A stretch of DNA of 8,863 nucleotides, taken from NCBI GenBank assembly GCA_947366645.1, contig CANBAX010000031.1, positions 1 through 8,863 of the forward strand. The letters run 5' to 3'. The position numbers were made by a program, and so were the translations under genes. A model generated the notes under the pieces. That model saw nothing but the letters and a program-made list of their open reading frames with translations. It was not told where the DNA came from and searched no databases. This document shows positions 1 through 6,071 of this stretch, piece by piece; positions within the stretch are counted from its first letter, which is position 1; each line of letters begins with the position of its first letter. The stretch comes from an uncultured Clostridia bacterium. Its GTDB lineage: Bacteria; Bacillota; Clostridia; Christensenellales; UBA1242.

Positions 1-52
1 TCATCATTCTTTTCTATTTTTTCAAATTCCACAAACTATTAAATTTTTTTTT

Positions 53-1303
53 TTGACTGGGGGGTTTATGTACAACAAATCCGACAGCGACTCCATAAAA
101 CATTATCTTAAACTTAAAGGGTTTGAGGTGAGTGATAAGTTGGAGTACGCTGATGTTTACATAATAAACACCTGTGCTGTCACCGCTGAGGCGGAAAAGA
201 AATCTCGCCAGATGATAGCAAGATGCAAAAAATTTAATAAAAGTGCAAAATTTTTCGTGTGTGGTTGTGCCAGTCAAAATAACCCTGAGCAGTTTTTATC
301 TAAGGGCGCTTTGTATGTAAGTGGGGTGGCTGCCAAGGTTAAAATTACCGACTACGTCGAAAAAATGAAGGAAAAAGCGGCGGGCAACCTTGTTTCTCCG
401 CTACCTCTTGAGTATGAAGATGATATGCATGCTGAACAGGACAGAATGCGGGCGTACATTAAAATTCAAGACGGGTGCAATAATTTCTGCTCCTACTGCC
501 TTATTCCATATCTTAGAGGAAGGTCACGCTCACGAGATATAATAAGTATTATCAAGGAGGTGGCTTCACTTCCCGAGGACATCAAAGAGGTTGTGCTTAC
601 CGGAATAAATGTCACAGACTATAAAATTGACGGCAAGCCTTCTCTGCTTACCCTCCTTGAACAACTTGATGGCTTTGGGAAAAGACTTAGACTTTCCTCT
701 ATGGAAGAAAGCCTTGTAGGGGAAGAGTTTGTAAGGGGCATTAAAAATCTTAAAAACTTTTGTCCACATTTTCATTTATCTTTACAAAGCGGCAGTGAAA
801 GTGTGCTTAAACGTATGAATAGAAAATACACGCCCGCCGAGTTTTTACAGTCGGTGGAGCGAATACGTAGTGCCTTTCCGCTTGCCGGAATAACAACCGA
901 TGTTATAGTTGGGTTTCCAGAAGAAACAGAACAAGAATTTAATGAAACGGTGGAGTTTATTAAAAAGGTGAGATTTTCCGATTTACATATCTTTCAGTAC
1001 TCACGCCGCAATGGTACTGTGGCAAGCAGGCAAAAAGACCTGCCGCCTGAAGTTAAGCAGGCAAGGTTTGAAATATTAAATGGACTGAAGGACGAATTAA
1101 AAACGGAATTTATAAAGAAAAACAGGCTTGGGAAAGTGCTAATCGAAGAAAAAGAGGGCGAGTTTTATGTTGGTTATACCGAAAACTATATCAAGTGCTA
1201 TATTGAAAGCCGTAAAGACATTTTAGGGAAAATTGTTTCTGTAAAAATAGGACACACATTTAATGGTGGTGCTAAGGCAAGATTTAAGAAAGTTGTATCT
1301 TGA
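53..1303 (+). CDS. mtaB: MtaB-type tRNA threonylcarbamoyladenosine (t6A37) methylthiotransferase, 5' end uncertain
   Basis: Radical-SAM methylthiotransferase of the MiaB/MtaB family. By family knowledge it converts t6A37 to ms2t6A37 in ANN-decoding tRNAs, using two 4Fe-4S clusters and SAM. Seen (numbering from TTG 53): an N-terminal UPF0004-type domain with NTCAVT (Cys41) and CGCA (Cys72), the radical-SAM CxxxCxxC at Cys142/146/149 within QDGCNNFCSYC, an LTGIN motif, LSLQSGS, DVIVGFPEE, and a C-terminal TRAM-like segment with VGYTENY. The end matches MtaB length. The start is unclear. TTG 53 has no ribosome site. ATG 68 follows a run of six G that could pair with anti-SD. The frame is open upstream to the window edge, where TIKFFFLTGG resembles the usual first strand. 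The first cluster cysteine aligns with Phe5. The family is certain; MtaB rather than a MiaB-like paralogue is likely, also because rpsU lies nearby. Confidence 0.88.
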   Translation: MTGGFMYNKSDSDSIKHYLKLKGFEVSDKLEYADVYIINTCAVTAEAEKKSRQMIARCKKFNKSAKFFVCGCASQNNPEQFLSKGALYVSGVAAKVKITDYVEKMKEKAAGNLVSPLPLEYEDDMHAEQDRMRAYIKIQDGCNNFCSYCLIPYLRGRSRSRDIISIIKEVASLPEDIKEVVLTGINVTDYKIDGKPSLLTLLEQLDGFGKRLRLSSMEESLVGEEFVRGIKNLKNFCPHFHLSLQSGSESVLKRMNRKYTPAEFLQSVERIRSAFPLAGITTDVIVGFPEETEQEFNETVEFIKKVRFSDLHIFQYSRRNGTVASRQKDLPPEVKQARFEILNGLKDELKTEFIKKNRLGKVLIEEKEGEFYVGYTENYIKCYIESRKDILGKIVSVKIGHTFNGGAKARFKKVVS

Positions 1304-1483
1304 CTTTATAGGGTTAATCATATTTGGCAAGATGTACTTAAAACCAAATATCTGCTTAACGAAGGCGCTATTTCAAATTCAGAGGTTGCAAAGCGACTGG
1401 GCTATGAAAAATCATATATGAGTAGTGTTAGCAGGAAGGCAATAGAAAAATTTAGGAAATTAAGAGATAGCGAGGCGGAATAA
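1304..1483 (+). pseudogene. Startless remnant resembling sigma-70 region 4 (helix-turn-helix)
   Basis: An open stretch of 59 codons runs directly after the mtaB TGA, in the same frame, and ends at TAA 1481-1483. Its translation contains VLKTKYLLNEGAIS followed by EVAKRLGYEKSYMSS and AIEKFRKL. This aligns without gaps to the region 4.2 helix-turn-helix of the sigma factor encoded just downstream (EIAKEIGVSRSYVSR, AIDSLKEF). No ATG, GTG or TTG in frame precedes the helix-turn-helix; the only ATG would leave about 20 residues. I read it as the 3' remnant of a sigma-like gene or of a duplicated copy. Alternatives are a C-terminal extension of MtaB reached by TGA readthrough, or initiation at a rare codon such as ATT 1322. 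The similarity is clear by eye; whether it is expressed is unknown. Confidence 0.5.
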
Positions 1484-1488
1484 AAATT

Positions 1489-1521
1489 TAAAGAATGGAA
1501 TAACCATTCTTTATTTTTTTT
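1489..1521 (+). terminator. Rho-independent terminator after mtaB and the sigma remnant
   Basis: A perfect 10-bp inverted repeat (TAAAGAATGG at 1489-1498, CCATTCTTTA at 1504-1513) surrounds the loop AATAA and is followed by eight T. It ends the mtaB transcript. It lies only 13 bases before the ATG of the next gene, so the sigma gene should need its own promoter or depend on readthrough. Confidence 0.9.
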
Positions 1522-1534
1522 CATAGATAAATAC

Positions 1535-2173
1535 ATGAAAAAAAGTTTAAATGATATAAATTACGAGTTATTTAGAAAAATGCTGGCTTGCAAAAAAGAT
1601 TCTACGCAATATATGGAGATTAGAGATGAACTTTTCGCATTAAACCAGCGAATGCTTACCATTGCCACTCGCTCTTATAATAATGGCAACTATTATGATA
1701 TGGATGATTATAGGTCTGAGGCGGCAAAAGGGCTTTTAAAGGCCATCGAAACTTTTAATCCCGATAATGGAAATTCTTTTTATACCTATTCCCTTGTGTG
1801 CATGAAAAGCTTTATTAATATGTATATAAGAAAATACAAACGCTATAACGACACAACAATTTCAGTGGAAACGGTGATTTCTTCCTCACCTGACAATGAT
1901 TTAAAGCTGGAAGACATTCTTGGCACTGTTGAGTCAGAGGAAGAAATGATAAATGAGATTATGATAAAGGAGATTAAAGTCTTTCTGCCTCTTCTTCCAG
2001 AAAAACTTAGGAAGGTGCTTGAACTTAGATATTTTGATGAGCGATGCATGACGCAACTGGAAATTGCAAAAGAAATTGGTGTTTCTCGCTCCTATGTCAG
2101 CAGGTTGGAGTCGCAGGCGATAGATAGCTTGAAAGAATTTATGAATATGTCGCAAACAGAGGAAGATACTTGA
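1535..2173 (+). CDS. RNA polymerase sigma factor, sigma-70 family, SigE/SigK-like
   Basis: A 212-residue sigma factor that directs RNA polymerase to a subset of promoters. Region 2 spans about residues 30-105 (LNQRMLTIA, DMDDYRSEAAKGLLKAIETFNP, FYTYSLVCMKSFINMYIRKYKR). A linker with KLEDILGT resembles the SigE/SigK linker. Region 4 spans about 150-203 (LPEKLRKVLELRYFDE, then the helix-turn-helix TQLEIAKEIGVSRSYVSRLE). No obvious membrane pro-sequence is present, and it is somewhat shorter than Bacillus SigE, SigK or SigG. ATG 1535 is the first possible start but has no Shine-Dalgarno sequence, unlike almost every other gene here. No credible promoter is seen between the terminator and the start. 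Terminators on both sides make it a single-gene unit. It may be a lineage-specific alternative sigma factor; its regulon cannot be told from the window. Confidence 0.85.
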   Translation: MKKSLNDINYELFRKMLACKKDSTQYMEIRDELFALNQRMLTIATRSYNNGNYYDMDDYRSEAAKGLLKAIETFNPDNGNSFYTYSLVCMKSFINMYIRKYKRYNDTTISVETVISSSPDNDLKLEDILGTVESEEEMINEIMIKEIKVFLPLLPEKLRKVLELRYFDERCMTQLEIAKEIGVSRSYVSRLESQAIDSLKEFMNMSQTEEDT

Positions 2174-2174
2174 T

Positions 2175-2206
2175 AAAAAGGTGGCAAAAGCCCGCCTTTT
2201 TATTTT
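2175..2206 (+). terminator. Rho-independent terminator after the sigma-factor gene
   Basis: The stem AAAAAGGTGG (2175-2184) pairs with CCGCCTTTTT (2192-2201), with one T-G wobble and a 7-base loop CAAAAGC. A T-rich tail follows. It starts one base after the stop codon and insulates the sigma gene from the rpsU promoter. Confidence 0.88.
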
Positions 2207-2230
2207 GTTAAAAAAGAATTGAAAAATTTG

Positions 2231-2259
2231 TTGACTTTTTAACGGGGGTGCTATATACT
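2231..2259 (+). promoter_or_regulatory. Housekeeping (sigma-A-type) promoter for rpsU-rplS
   Basis: TTGACT at 2231-2236 and TATACT at 2254-2259 are separated by exactly 17 bases, close to consensus. Transcription should begin near 2266, leaving a leader of about 30 bases before the S21 start. The position directly after a terminator and before two ribosomal-protein genes fits a strong promoter. Confidence 0.85.
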
Positions 2260-2294
2260 ATTACGGAACTTAAAAATAGAAGGTGGTGAGAATA

Positions 2295-2477
2295 TTGACT
2301 ACAGTTAAAGTTGGCGAGAATGAAAGTCTTGAAAGCGCACTTAAACGTTTTAAAAGAAAATGTCAAAAAGATGGTATCATCGGTGATATAAGAAAGAAAG
2401 AAGCCTACGATAAACCTAGTGTTGCTAAAAAGAAGAAACGCGAAGCCGCTAGAAAAAGAGCTAGAAAAAGAGGCTAA
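2295..2477 (+). CDS. rpsU: Small ribosomal subunit protein bS21
   Basis: A 60-residue protein of the 30S subunit that binds near the 3' end of 16S rRNA and assists initiation. The sequence starts MTTVKVGENESLESALKRF, contains KPSVAKKKKREAARKR, and ends in a run of Arg and Lys, as is typical of S21. I choose TTG 2295 because it follows AGGTGGTG (2281-2288) at proper spacing and gives the usual S21 N-terminus. The upstream in-frame GTG 2283 would use up this ribosome site and add MVRI. It is first in a two-gene unit with rplS, 29 bases apart. In Bacillus-type genomes rpsU lies near mtaB, as here, but is followed by yqeY, not rplS. Confidence 0.96.
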   Translation: MTTVKVGENESLESALKRFKRKCQKDGIIGDIRKKEAYDKPSVAKKKKREAARKRARKRG

Positions 2478-2491
2478 AAAAATTTTAATTA

Positions 2492-2499
2492 AAAGGAGA
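2492..2499 (+). promoter_or_regulatory. Strong ribosome binding site of rplS
   Basis: AAAGGAGA lies 7 bases before ATG 2507 and fixes the L19 start. It sits in the short rpsU-rplS gap, which has no terminator or promoter, supporting co-transcription. Confidence 0.85.
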
Positions 2500-2506
2500 T
2501 AAAATC

Positions 2507-2857
2507 ATGAGTAATATAATAGACCAAATCGAGAAAGAAAATATGAAAGAAAATCTCCCTGAATTCAATATCGGCGACACTGTTAGGGTGGGCGTAAAAA
2601 TTAAAGAAGGCGATAAAGAAAGAATTCAGGCTTATGAAGGCGTGGTAATCGCAAGAAAAAACGGCGGAATTAGAGAAACTTTCACTGTAAGAAAGCTTTC
2701 AAATGGTGTTGGTGTTGAGCGTACCTTCCCACTTCACTCTCCACTTGTTGCGGGTGTAGAAGTTGTAAGAAAGGGTAGCCCAAGACGTGCTAAACTTTAC
2801 TATGTAAGAGAACTTACTGGTAAGGCTGCAAAAATTAAATCAGCAGACAATAATTAA
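2507..2857 (+). CDS. rplS: Large ribosomal subunit protein bL19
   Basis: A 116-residue 50S protein located at the 30S-50S interface near bridges B6 and B8. The full family pattern is visible: PEFNIGDTVRVGVKIKEG near residues 19-36, RIQAYEGVVIARKNGGIRETFTVRK, GVGVERTFPLHSP, VVRKGSPRRAKLYYVRELTGKAAKIK. Length is normal and there are no changes in the conserved core. It is second in the rpsU-rplS unit and is followed at once by a terminator. In many Bacillota rplS follows trmD; its pairing with rpsU here is an unusual neighbour but the identity is not in doubt. Confidence 0.98.
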   Translation: MSNIIDQIEKENMKENLPEFNIGDTVRVGVKIKEGDKERIQAYEGVVIARKNGGIRETFTVRKLSNGVGVERTFPLHSPLVAGVEVVRKGSPRRAKLYYVRELTGKAAKIKSADNN

Positions 2858-2879
2858 AAGTGCTTTACGCACTTTTTTT
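2856..2879 (+). terminator. Rho-independent terminator of rpsU-rplS
   Basis: AAAAGTGC (2856-2863) pairs with GCACTTTT (2869-2876) around the loop TTTAC, continuing into a T run to 2879. The stem begins inside the rplS stop codon. It could also act weakly on the opposite strand. Confidence 0.88.
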
Positions 2880-2910
2880 ATTATCTATTTTAAATTTGCT
2901 TTTAAAATAA

Positions 2911-2940
2911 TAAAAAACAGGGTAATTACACTCTGTTTTA
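2911..2940 (-). terminator. Rho-independent terminator of the minus-strand gene
   Basis: The inverted repeat AAAACAGGGT (2914-2923) and ACTCTGTTTT (2930-2939) has one G-T pair and the loop AATTAC. Read on the minus strand, the stem starts within the TAA stop of the minus-strand gene and runs into TTTTTT. Together with the plus-strand hairpin at 2856-2879 it separates two convergent units. Confidence 0.82.
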
Positions 2941-3315
2941 TTCATTTTCGTTATTTTTAGTTTTAAAAAATTCTTCTTTCCTTCCTTTATAACCTTGGTC
3001 ACTAACTACTAACTTAAAAGCACAAATAGTTGTAAAGCGAGAAAGAAACAGATGACTTTCGTATTTTTTTCTTACTTTATCAAGTTTGTCAAGAAGGATA
3101 ACTTGTCGGGTGGCATCTTTTGCTTTAAGTACTTTTGCCATTGCATCTTGGTATTTTATTAGGTTGTTTTCATCACGAGATTTTACAACATTAATAATGC
3201 GTATATTTTCTTTATCGGTGACTTGACTAAGATAAAATTCTTTTTCATCAATAAGTCTTTTGCCCTCACAAGTAAGCTTTTCATACCTTGCTTTTTCCTC
3301 TTTAAGTAAGCCCAT
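2938..3315 (-). CDS. Small charged protein of unknown function
   Basis: I do not recognise this gene. It encodes 125 residues rich in Lys, Glu and Asp, starting MGLLKEEKARYEKLT. No signal peptide or membrane segment is evident. Residues 1-85 look mostly helical and possibly coiled-coil. A more hydrophobic patch (LFLSRFTTICAFKLVV) follows, then a charged tail ending in NNENE. Two cysteines are present. The start ATG at 3315 follows GGAGG at 4-base spacing on the minus strand. A longer reading from 3363 is excluded because it begins inside the promoter. Its own promoter and terminator, plus clean coding over 125 codons, argue that it is real. It is convergent to rplS and divergent from comM, so no operon partner hints at a role. 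Confidence 0.72.
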   Translation of the reverse strand: MGLLKEEKARYEKLTCEGKRLIDEKEFYLSQVTDKENIRIINVVKSRDENNLIKYQDAMAKVLKAKDATRQVILLDKLDKVRKKYESHLFLSRFTTICAFKLVVSDQGYKGRKEEFFKTKNNENE

Positions 3316-3334
3316 CTTTCCTCCGTTTACAAGT

Positions 3335-3363
3335 GTATTAACATAAAGAATAAATAAAGTCAA
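3335..3363 (-). promoter_or_regulatory. Promoter of the minus-strand gene
   Basis: On the minus strand, TTGACT (3363-3358) and TAATAC (3340-3335) are 17 bases apart, and TG one base before the -10 box gives an extended -10. Transcription would start near 3328, about 13 bases before the start codon, just leaving room for the GGAGG site. This supports the ATG at 3315. Confidence 0.8.
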
Positions 3364-3386
3364 GAGAAAATCCTTGTAAGTTTACT

Positions 3387-3414
3387 TTGACAATTTTCCT
3401 CTTTATGCTACTAT
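3387..3414 (+). promoter_or_regulatory. Promoter of the comM-dprA-topA-trmFO unit
   Basis: TTGACA (3387-3392) and TACTAT (3409-3414) are 16 bases apart with an extended -10 TG at 3406-3407. The expected start is near 3421, with AAAGGAG (3438-3444) before ATG 3449. It is back to back with the minus-strand promoter; the two -35 boxes are only 23 bases apart. Confidence 0.82.
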
Positions 3415-3448
3415 TGAAAGGTAAGGAAATTACTGACAAAGGAGAATT

Positions 3449-4981
3449 ATGTTAGCAAAGGTATCCAGTTTTGGACTTAAAGGTATTGACGGATTTCCTG
3501 TCGAAGTGGAAACTGATATTACAAATGGTCTTCCACATTTTGATGTTGTAGGTCTTGCCGATACCGCAATTAAGGAAGCAAAAGAGCGTGTACGCTCCGC
3601 GATAAGAAATAGTGGGTATGAATATCCTATTAAAAGAATTACAATTAATTTGGCACCCGCTGATGTGAAAAAGGAAGGCGCGCTTTATGACCTTTCTATG
3701 GCGGTTGCTATTATTTCGCTTAATAAAGATAGTAAATTAAAAAATGTTGAAGATTATTGTTATCTAGGCGAGCTTTCGCTAGATGGACAGGTGAAAAAGG
3801 TAAAAGGTGTTTTGCCTATTCTGATTTCTGCCCGCAAACTTGGTTATAAAAAGTTTATCATTCCTTTTGACAATGCTATTGAAGCAAGTTTTATTGAAGG
3901 AATTGATGTGTTTCCTGTAAAATCGCTTACTGAGTGCATAGACTTTTTAGAAGGCAAAGCGGAACTTGAAAAGGTTAAGGTGGGAAATTATCAAAAAGAA
4001 ATAATAGCACATACTGCGGTATTAGATTTTTGTCATGTTAAGGGGCAGGAGCGCGCAAAACGAGCCCTTGAAATAGCGGCAGCGGGTGGACATAATGTTA
4101 TTATGATAGGCCCTCCTGGAAGTGGGAAAAGTATGCTTGCAAAATGCTTTCCTTCCATTCTGCCAGATATGACTTTTGAAGAGGCATTAGAAACAACAAA
4201 AATTCATTCAGTAGCAGGCGAACTAGACCTTAAGAAAGGAATACTTGCAATCAGACCTTTCAGAAGCCCACATCATACCGCGTCCACAGTAAGTTTAACA
4301 GGCGGCGGAAACGGAAGTAAGGCGGGGGAAATCAGCCTTGCACATAACGGTGTGCTATTTTTAGATGAGATGCCAGAGTATTCTCGCCACACCATTGAAA
4401 CTCTTCGTCAACCACTTGAAGATGGGGTAATTACGGTGGCGAGAGCAAACTCTACAATTACATATCCAGCAAATTTTATGCTTATTGCAAGTATGAATCC
4501 CTGCCCTTGTGGAAACTTTGGAAGTAAACTTAAGGAATGTACCTGTACTCCAAACCAAATACATAAATATCTTGCGAAATTATCCGGACCGATTATGGAT
4601 AGAATTGATATTCATATAGAAGTGGATAATGTTACCTATGACGATTTAAAAAATGGCAAAGAGGAAGAAAAATCTTCTTCAATAAAAGCAAGGGTGGACA
4701 AAGCTAGAGATATTCAACTGAAAAGATTTAAAAACACTAAGATATACTATAATTCAAAAATGGGTGTCGCCAAGACAAAAGAATTCTGCAAGCTAGACAA
4801 AAATAGTGACGATTTACTTCGCATGGCCTTTGAAAAATTGAAATTATCTGCTCGTGCACATGACAGAATTTTAAGAGTTGCTAGAACCATAGCTGACCTT
4901 GAAGGGGAGGAAAATATTTTACCGCAACACATAGCTGAAGCCATAAGTTATAGGTCATTAGATAGAAAATACTGGGGGTAA
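3449..4981 (+). CDS. comM: ComM/YifB family AAA+ ATPase (magnesium-chelatase-like)
   Basis: A 510-residue protein of the YifB/ComM family. In naturally competent bacteria ComM is a hexameric helicase that extends heteroduplex branches during transformation; many non-competent species also carry it. Seen: an N-terminal ChlI-type (Lon-protease-like) domain at about 1-165 beginning LAKVSSFGLKGIDGFPVEVE; an AAA+ core with Walker A GPPGSGKS (221-228) and Walker B VLFLDE (302-307); the family motif RPFRSPHHTAS; a Cys cluster CPCGNF...CTC; the GPIMDRIDIHIEV segment; and a C-terminal SARAHDRILRVARTIADL helical lid. Length is normal. AAAGGAG supports ATG 3449. Only one base separates it from dprA, indicating coupled translation. 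Confidence 0.95.
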   Translation: MLAKVSSFGLKGIDGFPVEVETDITNGLPHFDVVGLADTAIKEAKERVRSAIRNSGYEYPIKRITINLAPADVKKEGALYDLSMAVAIISLNKDSKLKNVEDYCYLGELSLDGQVKKVKGVLPILISARKLGYKKFIIPFDNAIEASFIEGIDVFPVKSLTECIDFLEGKAELEKVKVGNYQKEIIAHTAVLDFCHVKGQERAKRALEIAAAGGHNVIMIGPPGSGKSMLAKCFPSILPDMTFEEALETTKIHSVAGELDLKKGILAIRPFRSPHHTASTVSLTGGGNGSKAGEISLAHNGVLFLDEMPEYSRHTIETLRQPLEDGVITVARANSTITYPANFMLIASMNPCPCGNFGSKLKECTCTPNQIHKYLAKLSGPIMDRIDIHIEVDNVTYDDLKNGKEEEKSSSIKARVDKARDIQLKRFKNTKIYYNSKMGVAKTKEFCKLDKNSDDLLRMAFEKLKLSARAHDRILRVARTIADLEGEENILPQHIAEAISYRSLDRKYWG

Positions 4982-4982
4982 T

Positions 4983-6056
4983 ATGACTGATAAACAAATG
5001 TTTTTGATATATTTATCACAATTTAATTTACCGATAAAGAAAATTGATGAAGTTTTAGATTTAATGGAGTATCCCTCTATTGATAACTTTGTTAAATTGA
5101 AAGATTTACGCCAAATTTTTAATTCCGACTTAGTAAACGAAATGATAGATAGGGCTGAAGATAGAAAGGTATCTATGTATTTCGCTAATTTACGGGGGAA
5201 CGAGATAACAGTTGTTACAAAAGGTGATGAGAATTATCCTAAAAAACTTGTAGAACTTCCAGATGCTCCATATTACTTATTTTGCAAAGGGGATTTATCA
5301 CTTTTTGACAGCAAAAGCATTAGTATAGTTGGGTCTAGAACGCCCACCAATTATGGCAGAATAGTTACAGACAGGCTTGCTGGTGAACTTGCCAAAAGTG
5401 GGTTTACTATCGTTAGTGGTCTTGCCGTAGGAATTGATAGCATAGGACACAGGAAAGCACTTGAGGTTGGCGGAAAGACAATAGCGGTACTTGGAAGTGG
5501 ATTTAACAATATCTATCCTTCTGAGCATAGCGCTCTTGCAAGAGAAATTGCGGAAAATGGACTTTTGATAAGTGAATACTGTCCTTCAGTAAAATCCACA
5601 AGATACACCTTCCCATTTCGTAATAGAATTGTAGCGGGTTTAGGCGACGGAGTACTTATTACCGAAGCAAGTGCAAAAAGTGGAACAATGCACACCAAGG
5701 ATTTTGCACTTGATTATGGCAAAACTGTATTTGCTGTTCCTGGGAATATAACCAGTGAAAAAAGTGCATTGACAAATGAACTTATTAGGTCAAATCAATG
5801 TGTTTGCGTAACATGCGTGGAGGATATTTACCACGAACTTGGTTTTACTGATGAAAAGAAGGAGAAAAGAGTTTTTGTTCAACTTGATATGATTCAACAG
5901 AAAATTGTCGAAGTACTCAAAAATGGAGAAAAAGATATAGATTCTATTTCTAGAGAATGCAATTTAAATATAAATTCTTTGAATAGTTATTTGACAATGA
6001 TGGAAATTAGTGGAATAATAAGAAGAATGTCAGGCGGAGTATATATGCTTGCCTAG
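4983..6056 (+). CDS. dprA: DNA processing protein DprA
   Basis: A 357-residue cytoplasmic protein that binds incoming single-stranded DNA, protects it and loads RecA. Layout: an N-terminal helical SAM-like domain (about 1-75), the Rossmann-like DNA-binding core (about 85-285), and a C-terminal winged-helix domain (about 290-357, ending GGVYMLA). Core motifs include GSRTPTNYG from residue 117, SGLAVGIDSIGHR, YPSEH, FPFRNRIVAGLGD, KSGTMHTKDFALDYG and AVPGN. The usual G-x-N-x-LI-x-x-GA segment after PG is altered to ALTNELIRSNQCVCV, a modest divergence. The ribosome site is probably GGGGG (4974-4978), inside the comM end. It lies between comM and topA on the same transcript, consistent with the dprA-topA order of Bacillota. 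Confidence 0.96.
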   Translation: MTDKQMFLIYLSQFNLPIKKIDEVLDLMEYPSIDNFVKLKDLRQIFNSDLVNEMIDRAEDRKVSMYFANLRGNEITVVTKGDENYPKKLVELPDAPYYLFCKGDLSLFDSKSISIVGSRTPTNYGRIVTDRLAGELAKSGFTIVSGLAVGIDSIGHRKALEVGGKTIAVLGSGFNNIYPSEHSALAREIAENGLLISEYCPSVKSTRYTFPFRNRIVAGLGDGVLITEASAKSGTMHTKDFALDYGKTVFAVPGNITSEKSALTNELIRSNQCVCVTCVEDIYHELGFTDEKKEKRVFVQLDMIQQKIVEVLKNGEKDIDSISRECNLNINSLNSYLTMMEISGIIRRMSGGVYMLA

Positions 6057-6058
6057 GC

Positions 6059-6065
6059 AAGGAGG
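6059..6065 (+). promoter_or_regulatory. Ribosome binding site deciding the TTG start of topA
   Basis: AAGGAGG lies 6 bases before TTG 6072, matching full anti-SD complementarity. It shows the start is TTG, giving the standard N-terminus KLVIIESPSKA. Confidence 0.88.
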
Positions 6066-6071
6066 ATTAAT

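Noticed and set aside
1301..1303. TGA read as tryptophan (Mycoplasma-type code) joining mtaB to the sigma remnant
   Set aside because: The intact genes contain no in-frame TGA, tryptophan uses TGG, and the sigma-factor gene itself ends in TGA, so the standard code fits.
1300..1326. TTGACT at the mtaB stop codon as a promoter -35 for the sigma gene
   Set aside because: The best -10 match (TATTTG) is only 15 bases away and poor, and the strong terminator at 1489-1521 would end such a transcript before the sigma gene.
1522..1529. CATAGATA just before the sigma gene as a SigE/SigK-type -10 box (autoregulation)
   Set aside because: It lies so close to the ATG that the transcript would be leaderless, and no matching -35 is visible in the terminator stem region; too weak to list.
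2283..2294. GTG start for S21 adding MVRI
   Set aside because: It falls inside the Shine-Dalgarno sequence AGGTGGTG; TTG 2295 gives the normal S21 N-terminus.
3316..3363. Longer N-terminus for the minus-strand protein
   Set aside because: The extra 16 codons overlap the promoter and predicted transcription start; ATG 3315 has a perfect ribosome site.
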